Source of the DNA: Myxococcales bacterium 68-20
GTDB lineage: Bacteria > Myxococcota_A > Polyangia > Polyangiales > Polyangiaceae
Assembly (NCBI GenBank): GCA_001899635.1
Contig: MKVQ01000005.1
Location: 434,001-498,000, forward strand
Direction of reading: 5' to 3'
DNA length: 64,000 nucleotides
Under the pieces are notes generated by a model. That model saw nothing but the letters and a program-made list of their open reading frames with translations. It made no database searches and was not told the DNA's origin. The position numbers and the translations under genes were made by a program. Below, in pieces: positions 26,650 to 32,495 of this stretch (its first letter is position 1; each line of letters starts with the position of its first letter).

Positions 26650-27747
26650 TCACGAGATCGGATGAATCCGACGCTCGACGGGCACGTCGGCGCTGAGCGG
26701 TGATTCGCCGAAGACGAGCGGGCGGGCCGTTGCGCAGATCGCCTTCGCGACGCGCAAGCCGCCACCGAGCCAGCGGGGCGTCAGGTCGGCGAACAGCACC
26801 TCCTCGGCGCCGATCCGACCGACCGTTCTGTTTCGAGTGGCCTGCGCGCCGAGCAAGGTCGGCGAGTCGTGTAGGCGCGCGGCGTCGGCTCGAACGTGCT
26901 CGCCGGCGAGCCACGACCGGAGGAGCGAATGATGCGCGTGCGCCTGGTGAAAGTCGAGGTGCCCCATCGCCGTCGGCTCCGTGCTGGCGGACACCTCCGC
27001 GACGGGCTCACCCCAGAGGAAGCCGAGGAGCTGGACCGCCTCGCGTGTCGCGTCGTCGAGCGCCGCCTGCCGGTCGGGACGCGCGGCGAAGCCAATCGCG
27101 AGCGGAGCGTCGGGCCGGGTCGGGAATCCGAAGACGCCCACGACCGAGATGCCGCGCGAGAACGAGTCGGCGCCCTCCTCGGGGAAGAGCCACGCCGACC
27201 AGTCGTAGCAGGTCGTCGCACCGAGCCCGACCGGCGCTCCATCGATACGGAGCGGACGCACCTCTCCGTTCCACGAAGCGAGCACGCGATCGCGCTCCGC
27301 GAGCTCCCACAGCGCGCGTTCGCAGGCGCGCGACCAGTCACCGTGGATCGCGACGCCGTTCGAGCGAGCGTAGCGCCACGTCGACGGGTCGTCGCTCTCG
27401 GGGAAGAGGTCGCGGTGCGCGCACGTGCGAACGAACGTGCCGGACGCGGTCCGGAGCTCGTAGGCGGCCGCCGGCGCTCGCATCGCCTCGACGATGCTCG
27501 CGCGTTCGAGCAGCTCGAACCAGCTCCTCGACGCGGCCGAGATCTCACCGGCATGCGCCTCGTCGAGCGACGCAGCCGAGCCGGTGATCTCCTCACCGTC
27601 CGGCGCGACGCTCGCGATCCCCGCTCTCCGGATCGAGAGCCCGTCGACGACGATGACGTCTTCGCAGCTCTCGGGGACCGACCAGCCCTCAGGCAGCGGG
27701 GGCCTGAGCGAATCCGTCTCGGATCGAAGGCTTGCTGACGCGGCCAT
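26650..27747 (-). CDS. YcaO-domain protein, candidate peptide-backbone-modifying enzyme
   Basis: YcaO enzymes use ATP to activate peptide-backbone amides and make azolines, thioamides or amidines in ribosomal peptides (or modify ribosomal proteins). This 365-residue protein shows the core signature: SNGVAIHGDWSRACERALWE followed by LAERDRVL (about 129-155), which carries the nucleotide and Mg2+ ligands, and a later REAVQLLGFLWGE. It lacks the Pro-rich PxPxP tail of azoline-forming members and any fused E1-like or TfuA partner, so the reaction is not predictable. The ATG has GGAG 4 bp ahead and overlaps the upstream oxidase gene by 59 bp. Its neighbours (heme-oxygenase-like oxidase, nine-codon peptide, GNAT) suggest peptide natural-product biosynthesis. 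Likely cytoplasmic. Confidence 0.85.
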   Translation of the reverse strand: MAASASLRSETDSLRPPLPEGWSVPESCEDVIVVDGLSIRRAGIASVAPDGEEITGSAASLDEAHAGEISAASRSWFELLERASIVEAMRAPAAAYELRTASGTFVRTCAHRDLFPESDDPSTWRYARSNGVAIHGDWSRACERALWELAERDRVLASWNGEVRPLRIDGAPVGLGATTCYDWSAWLFPEEGADSFSRGISVVGVFGFPTRPDAPLAIGFAARPDRQAALDDATREAVQLLGFLWGEPVAEVSASTEPTAMGHLDFHQAHAHHSLLRSWLAGEHVRADAARLHDSPTLLGAQATRNRTVGRIGAEEVLFADLTPRWLGGGLRVAKAICATARPLVFGESPLSADVPVERRIHPIS

Positions 27748-28393
27748 GGGTCTCCGCGAGCTCCGTGCAGAAAGCGTAGAAGTAGTCCATCGAGTCGCGA
27801 AGCACCTCGCGCATGCGCGGCAGCATGCTGGGCTCGGCGACGAGATCGTCGATGCAGTCGAGGGCTTCCTCGACGTGGCCCTGATCGATCTCGATGTGCT
27901 TGTCGATGACGGTCATCGACGTGCGCGGGATCCCGCAGTTCTCTTCGAGGAGGCGGAGCCACTCCGGACCGATGACGACCGTGAAGTACTCGCCGAAGAG
28001 GATGTACGCGAGGAAGAGCGTCGGATCTTCGTCGATCGTCCGAAGGATGAACGCCACGTGGCGCTCCATCGCTGGCAGCACGCCCGGCGCCGCCTCGACC
28101 GTGGCCGGCAGCGACGCGAGGTCGTCCTCCGCCCAGCGGAAGTGACCGGCCTCCTCCACGAGCTTGTGTTTGAAGTGGTCCGCGAGCTTGTGATCGCCGC
28201 GCGCGATCGCGAGCTTGCGCGCTCGGACCAGGCAGATCGGCGTGTGGCGGAGCAGGTGATGCAGGTTCGTCAGGTAGGCCCGGATGCAGACGCCGTCGAC
28301 GTTCCCCTCCTCCGCCATCCGGAAGAGCAGGTTGTCACGGCACTTCGTCTTCGCAAACGTCTCGATGTCAGCGCGGAGCGCATCAGCGATCAT
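27689..28393 (-). CDS. Heme-oxygenase-like (TenA/PqqC-type) iron-containing redox enzyme
   Basis: A 234-residue all-helical protein of the heme-oxygenase-like diiron oxidase/oxygenase (HDO) type, annotated in databases as iron-containing redox enzyme. Candidate metal ligands are spaced as in the family: LVEEAGHFRWAEDD (Glu 80/81, His 84), FGEYF (Glu 135) and DKHIEIDQGH (His 166, Asp 170, His 173). Known members such as UndA, SznF and CADD perform O2-dependent oxidation, decarboxylation or fragmentation of amino-acid-derived substrates. Here the substrate may be the product of the adjacent YcaO enzyme or the tiny peptide. The ATG has a GAGGAA Shine-Dalgarno. It lies just after the stem-T-tract element and overlaps the YcaO gene. 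Confidence 0.85.
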   Translation of the reverse strand: MIADALRADIETFAKTKCRDNLLFRMAEEGNVDGVCIRAYLTNLHHLLRHTPICLVRARKLAIARGDHKLADHFKHKLVEEAGHFRWAEDDLASLPATVEAAPGVLPAMERHVAFILRTIDEDPTLFLAYILFGEYFTVVIGPEWLRLLEENCGIPRTSMTVIDKHIEIDQGHVEEALDCIDDLVAEPSMLPRMREVLRDSMDYFYAFCTELAETHGRVSKPSIRDGFAQAPAA

Positions 28394-28424
28394 GGTCGTT
28401 CCTCGGAAGCAGCCGAAAAATAGG

Positions 28425-28462
28425 AAGCGGCATGACCTCGATCATTCGAGGTCATGCCGCTT
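28425..28462 (-). terminator. 17-bp perfect stem with T-tract between tiny ORF and oxidase gene
   Basis: Arms AAGCGGCATGACCTCGA and TCGAGGTCATGCCGCTT pair without mismatch around a 4-nt loop. On the minus strand the stem is followed by CCTATTTTT. It begins 5 bp after the stop of the nine-codon reading frame and ends 31 bp before the oxidase ATG. A terminator inside an operon would give more short transcript than full-length transcript, as is usual after RiPP precursor genes. As a perfect palindrome it could also bind a regulator. Confidence 0.85.
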
Positions 28463-28467
28463 GGCAC

Positions 28468-28497
28468 TCAGAAGGTCGCGCGTGCAAACTTCTTCAT
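28468..28497 (-). CDS. Nine-residue peptide MKKFARATF, candidate minimal RiPP precursor
   Basis: The frame reads ATG AAG AAG TTT GCA CGC GCG ACC TTC TGA. AAGGAG sits 6 bp before the ATG, the best-placed Shine-Dalgarno in this stretch. The ATG overlaps the GNAT stop as ATGA, an arrangement that favours translation by reinitiation. A 17-bp stem with a T-tract follows at once, then the oxidase and YcaO genes. The peptide is basic, with one Thr, two Phe and no Cys or Ser. Inference: substrate of the YcaO and oxidase enzymes, with no separable leader. Pentapeptide precursors such as that of the biarylitides show such tiny genes exist. It could instead be a regulatory leader peptide. I know no described family with this sequence. 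Confidence 0.6.
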   Translation of the reverse strand: MKKFARATF

Positions 28498-29114
28498 GGT
28501 CGGCTCCTTTCGGTGGTGGTGTTTGCGGGTACGTCCAAAAACTGCCCCCGGTAGATGCGCTCCGCCTCGTCATCGAGGAACTTCGTGAAGCGCAAACTGA
28601 GCCCCCACCTCTCAGAACTGCTTGTCGACGTGACGATGAAACCTTGGTTGCTGAGCAGCCGCACCATCGGGCGGTTTGCCGGCGATGTGTCGACCTCCAT
28701 CCGCTTCACTCCCGCCTCGCGGAATCGGGCATAGAGAGGCTCTGCAAGGGAGGCGACGAGGTTGCGCTGCCGGTACTCGGGCAGGATCGTCGCGACCCGC
28801 CAGTAGTAGGTCGACCAGTCCAACGGATGCGCGACGATGACGCCGACGATCTTCGCCTCGGCGCGGAAGACGAAGACGTCCATCTCCTCCCCGAACCGGC
28901 GCTTTGCCTCGGTCATCTCCTCCTGGAGCCACTGGCGACCGACGTTGAACGTCTGCGGGAAGACCTCTGCCATGAACGGCAACACGTCCGCGAGACGCTC
29001 GTACTCGACGCGGACGTCGTCGAAGTGCCACGGGAGGATGCTCTTCCAGTCGATGTCCCAGAGCCTCTGCGACATCGACACACGCGGCGCCTCTCCGGGG
29101 CTGACGCGGCTCAT
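28494..29114 (-). CDS. GNAT N-acetyltransferase, first gene of the YcaO operon
   Basis: A GNAT-fold protein of about 206 residues: a long N-terminal helical part, then KIVGVIVAHPLDWSTYYWRV, the acetyl-CoA loop LPEYRQRNLVASLAEPLYAR, and NRPMVRLLSNQGFIV, the strand-helix that ends the fold. The family acetylates amines; in this operon the target could be the peptide's N-terminus or Lys side chains, or the enzyme could confer self-protection (inference). I start at ATG 29114 (MSRVSPGEAPRVSMSQRLWD) because of a GGAG 6 bp upstream; ATGs at 29162 and 29075 are possible and the frame is open to 29375. The stop overlaps the nine-codon frame. It diverges from the receiver-EAL gene. Confidence 0.8.
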   Translation of the reverse strand: MSRVSPGEAPRVSMSQRLWDIDWKSILPWHFDDVRVEYERLADVLPFMAEVFPQTFNVGRQWLQEEMTEAKRRFGEEMDVFVFRAEAKIVGVIVAHPLDWSTYYWRVATILPEYRQRNLVASLAEPLYARFREAGVKRMEVDTSPANRPMVRLLSNQGFIVTSTSSSERWGLSLRFTKFLDDEAERIYRGQFLDVPANTTTERSRP

Positions 29115-29283
29115 CCCCGACTCCGGGACCTCCAACGCATTCGTGCGAGCGGCTAGCGCCATCGTGGGGACATTGACTACCGCCGTTCCTCCAGGTGGGC
29201 CAAAGTTCCTGCAACGAATTCCACGGTTATCCCAATTAGTACTTTCGCTATCCCTACAGACCCACATTTCCCCCACGATCTGC

Positions 29284-29302
29284 AGGGTGAGCAACTCACC
29301 CT
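29284..29302. promoter_or_regulatory. 8-bp inverted repeat in the divergent intergenic region
   Basis: AGGGTGAG and CTCACCCT face each other around CAA, in the roughly 240 bp between the YcaO-operon GNAT gene (minus) and the receiver-EAL gene (plus). The neighbouring stretch 29205-29265 is clearly more A+T-rich than the surroundings, as expected of a promoter region. A shared operator is plausible; no regulator is identified. Confidence 0.4.
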
Positions 29303-29357
29303 CGCGATTGATCGACGACGGCGACGCAACCTGCGCTCTACTGGGCGCGGCGAACGA

Positions 29358-30554
29358 ATGACTCCAGCTCCGCATACGCCGAAGATCCTGCCCCGCCCCG
29401 CCACCCTACCCCGCCTTCTCCTCGTCGAGGATGACGAGGCGCTACGAGCCGCCCTCGTGCGCATGCTCGCCCGTCGCTTCGAGGTGACGTCGCTCTCGGA
29501 CGGCTCGACCGCCGCCGAGCGCTTGAGGGGCGATCGCTTCGACGTCGTCCTCAGCGACATCCATCTCCATGGGATGAACGGGATCGATCTCCTGCGCCTC
29601 GTGCGCTCGGCGGATCTCGATGTCCCGGTGATCCTGATGACAGGGTTGCCCGACGTCGACAGCGCGATCGAAGCGATGGATCTCGGCGCGCTCACGTACA
29701 TCAAGAAGCCGTTCGAGCTGAGCGTCCTCGACGGAGCGCTCGCGCGAGCGACGAAGCTCGCGGCGCTCGCGCGAGCGAAGCGCGATGCGATCGATGCTGG
29801 GCTCGGAGGCTCCCCTGCGTCGAACGAGCACGCCGCGCTGACGACGAGCTTCGATCGTGCCCTCGACTCGATCCGGATCGCGTTCCAGCCGATCGTCGAA
29901 GGTCGTTCGCGCAAGACGATCGGCTTCGAGGCGCTGATGCGCTCGTACGAGCCGACGATGCCGAGCCCGGCGGCGGTCCTCGACGCGGCGGAGCGCCTCG
30001 ACCGCATCCACGAGGTCGGCAGGTGCGTGCGTGCGCGCACCGCGGCGGCCTTCGAGCGTGAGAACCACGACGCCCTTCTCTTCGTGAACCTCCACGCGGC
30101 CGATCTCGTCGACGACGACCTCTACGATCCCAAGGCCCCGCTCTCGAAGCTCGCGGACCGCGTCGTCCTCGAGATCACCGAGCGGGCGGCGATCGGCGAC
30201 ATCAGCGACGCCCGACAGCGGACCGCGGAGCTCCGCCGGCGCGGCTTCAAGATCGCCATCGACGATCTCGGCGCCGGCTACGCGGGCCTCACGAGCTTCG
30301 CGACGTTCGAGCCCGAGATCGTGAAGCTCGACATGTCGCTCGTGCGCGGGATCGAGTCTTCGCCGGTGAAGCGCCTCATCGTGGGACGGATCGCCGGCCT
30401 CTGTCGCGATCTCCAGATGCGCGTCGTCGCAGAGGGCATCGAGACCAATGAGGAGCTCGCATGCATGCTCGAGCTCGGCTGCGAGTACCTGCAGGGCTAC
30501 CTCCTCGGACGACCCGACGAGGCGCGGCGTCCGAGCAACTACCCCTGGGAATGA
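29358..30554 (+). CDS. Receiver-EAL protein (cyclic di-GMP phosphodiesterase)
   Basis: A 398-residue two-domain regulator. Residues about 18-130 are a response-regulator receiver (LLLVEDDEAL, phospho-Asp in VVLSDIHLHG, Lys in YIKKPFE). Residues about 160-395 are an EAL domain with its metal and catalytic residues: FEALMR, FVNLHAADL, LEITERA, IDDLGAGYAG, VKLDMSLV, AEGIET and LQGYLLGRP. The enzyme should open cyclic di-GMP to pGpG when phosphorylation permits. No histidine kinase is adjacent; the hybrid kinase at 21-26 kb or kinases elsewhere may feed it. It diverges from the YcaO operon and converges on the cyclase gene. ATG at 29358, no strong Shine-Dalgarno. Confidence 0.93.
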   Translation: MTPAPHTPKILPRPATLPRLLLVEDDEALRAALVRMLARRFEVTSLSDGSTAAERLRGDRFDVVLSDIHLHGMNGIDLLRLVRSADLDVPVILMTGLPDVDSAIEAMDLGALTYIKKPFELSVLDGALARATKLAALARAKRDAIDAGLGGSPASNEHAALTTSFDRALDSIRIAFQPIVEGRSRKTIGFEALMRSYEPTMPSPAAVLDAAERLDRIHEVGRCVRARTAAAFERENHDALLFVNLHAADLVDDDLYDPKAPLSKLADRVVLEITERAAIGDISDARQRTAELRRRGFKIAIDDLGAGYAGLTSFATFEPEIVKLDMSLVRGIESSPVKRLIVGRIAGLCRDLQMRVVAEGIETNEELACMLELGCEYLQGYLLGRPDEARRPSNYPWE

Positions 30555-30621
30555 CCGCCGGCTCTAGCCGCTAGTACCGAGTGCCCTGAGCTCGTGCGGG
30601 GTACCGGCGCGCCGTACTCGT

Positions 30622-32463
30622 TCAGCCGGCCGCACGCACGGCGCGATGATCGCTCACGACGTCGACAGCGAGCTTCGTCCGGACCAGCGTGAGCGGGTGC
30701 TCGACGCCCTTCACCCGGGTCTCGACGCGCTCGAGCAGCCGCAGCTTCGCCTTGTCCGCCTCGGGGAGGCGCGCGTACACCTCCTCCTCGAAGAGGATCT
30801 CGCCGCTCTCCGCGCAGTGCTGCACGCGGGCAGCGCAATTGACCGTCTGACCGAAGTAGTCGATCGCGTCGTTCGCGGTGACCACGTAGCACGGGCCCGC
30901 ATACAGCCCGAGCTTGAGCCCCGTGAGCTCGCCATTCTCGGCGTCGACGCGGAACTTCTCGAAGGCGTGCAGGCACTCGATCGCCGCGCGCACGCCGCCG
31001 ACCGGCTCGACGAAGGCCGCCATGATCGCGTCGCCCATCGTCTTCACGACGACGCCGCCGTGCGCGTCGATCACCTTCCGCAGGACGTCGAAGTGATCGT
31101 CGACGAGGCGAAATGCAGCGGCATCGCCGGCGGTCGAGTAGAGCGCGGTCGATCCGGTGAGATCGCTGAAGAGGATCGCGCAGCTCGCGACCTTGAGCGG
31201 GGTGCTGGGCTTGAGGAGATCCCGCGAGAACAGGCGACGGAACTCGCTCATCGTGGTGACGACGTGCGCGGTCGCGGCCAGCGTGGCGTAGCCGAGCCGC
31301 TCAATCTTGACGTGAAGCGGGTCGCCCGTCGCGTTCGTGACGCTCAGCGACCCACCGGGCGCGACGCGAAGCTCCCTCGGCGAGAGATCGTCCCCTTCGA
31401 GCGTCGCGACCGCGTCCACCGGCGCGTCCGCGTGGACCTCGAGAGAAGCGACCGCGCCCCCCCGCGCGAAGAGGCGATACCGGCCCGGCTCGGAGGGCGC
31501 CTCCAGGGCGCGCTTCGCACCGGGTTCGATCACGACCTGGACGATGACGTGCGGCGTTCGCCACGGCCCGCCGACGCAGAACATCTGGGTCGTCACCTCG
31601 CGGACGCTCGGATGCGGGACGAACGTGGCCTCGACGGCGCGATCGAGCTCGATGCCGTACGAGAGATCACAGAGCTGGCAGTGGCTCTCGCTGCCGATGT
31701 CGGCGAGTGACGTGACCTGGTCGTTCGCCGTGCGGCAGCTCGGACAGACGAGCGCCCACCGGAGCTCGACGATCCCGAGCATGACCGCGTGGAGGAACGC
31801 GCGAAGCATCTCGCGCCCGTCGAGCCCGCGGTCGTGGGCAACCTCGAACGGCCGGATGCGGACGAGATCGGCATCCGGTGCCGTTCGTATCAGCTCGACG
31901 AGCGCCTGGACCACCGTCGCATCGAGACCGCGCTTGGCGAGCTCGCTCCGGGCGAAGTCGAGCCGCTCCGCGTTCGCAGGCGAGGCCGGCTTCAGGAACG
32001 GGCTCGGCGCATTGTCACGGAGATGCGCGTCGATCGCCTCGGCGATCCGGCTCATGCCAGCGACGATGCGCGCGCCCTGGATCTGCACGATCGGCCGGAG
32101 CGCCCAGTGGCGCGGCTCGAGCTCCAGGCGCAGGGTCGCGCGCGTACCGCCGTCGCTGCTCGGCTCGAGCGTGATGCCGTACGTATAGGCCCGCAGCGGG
32201 CCCGAGCGCATCTTGCGATAGACGCTGAACGACTTGTTGAGCGTCCATTCGAACGGCGCCTCCTCGTAGCTCATCGCGAACCCACCCGCGCGCGTCTCGA
32301 CGACGAAGCGCGCGCTGCTCTTCGAGCCGGGCTCGATCGGCTTGTAGACGTTGCCGCTGCCGCCGACGAGACGGTTGGTGCGGTCGGTGTCCGTGATGAG
32401 CGGCCACACCTCCGCAGGCGCGGAAGCCAGGGTAATCGTCGAATTGACGACCACGGAGCGCAT
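30622..32463 (-). CDS. Class III nucleotide cyclase with SRPBCC and DUF5939-like regions
   Basis: A 613-residue soluble protein. Residues about 1-150 look like an SRPBCC/START-type ligand-binding fold (STITLASAPAEVWPLITDTDR). The middle has a four-Cys zinc-ribbon-like element (CPSCR, CQLC) and a region like DUF5939. The C-terminal 190 residues are an adenylate/guanylate cyclase catalytic domain. Catalytic elements are present: metal-binding FSDLTGSTALY, base-specifying KTMGD, and transition-state Asn/Arg in GQTVNCAARVQ. The likely product is cAMP; guanine use cannot be excluded. Its start is 32 bp from the divergent Ser/Thr kinase start, with overlapping -10 elements, which suggests coordinated control. 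Confidence 0.88.
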   Translation of the reverse strand: MRSVVVNSTITLASAPAEVWPLITDTDRTNRLVGGSGNVYKPIEPGSKSSARFVVETRAGGFAMSYEEAPFEWTLNKSFSVYRKMRSGPLRAYTYGITLEPSSDGGTRATLRLELEPRHWALRPIVQIQGARIVAGMSRIAEAIDAHLRDNAPSPFLKPASPANAERLDFARSELAKRGLDATVVQALVELIRTAPDADLVRIRPFEVAHDRGLDGREMLRAFLHAVMLGIVELRWALVCPSCRTANDQVTSLADIGSESHCQLCDLSYGIELDRAVEATFVPHPSVREVTTQMFCVGGPWRTPHVIVQVVIEPGAKRALEAPSEPGRYRLFARGGAVASLEVHADAPVDAVATLEGDDLSPRELRVAPGGSLSVTNATGDPLHVKIERLGYATLAATAHVVTTMSEFRRLFSRDLLKPSTPLKVASCAILFSDLTGSTALYSTAGDAAAFRLVDDHFDVLRKVIDAHGGVVVKTMGDAIMAAFVEPVGGVRAAIECLHAFEKFRVDAENGELTGLKLGLYAGPCYVVTANDAIDYFGQTVNCAARVQHCAESGEILFEEEVYARLPEADKAKLRLLERVETRVKGVEHPLTLVRTKLAVDVVSDHRAVRAAG

Positions 32464-32480
32464 CGTCGAAAGAAAGTACC

Positions 32481-32488
32481 ACTATACT
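32481..32488. promoter_or_regulatory. overlapping divergent -10 elements
   Basis: The sequence ACTATACT reads TATACT on the plus strand (32483-32488) and TATAGT on the minus strand (32486-32481). It is the only A+T-rich stretch in the 32 bp between the cyclase ATG (32463, minus) and the kinase GTG (32496, plus). On the plus strand the start codon would fall at about the expected transcription start, implying a leaderless kinase mRNA. No clear -35 is seen on either side. Confidence 0.5.
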
Positions 32489-32495
32489 GGCGCCG

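Noticed and set aside
28425-28462. Long palindrome as an IS terminal repeat or recombination site
   Set aside because: No transposase frame, no target duplication, and its position with a T-tract suits a terminator better.
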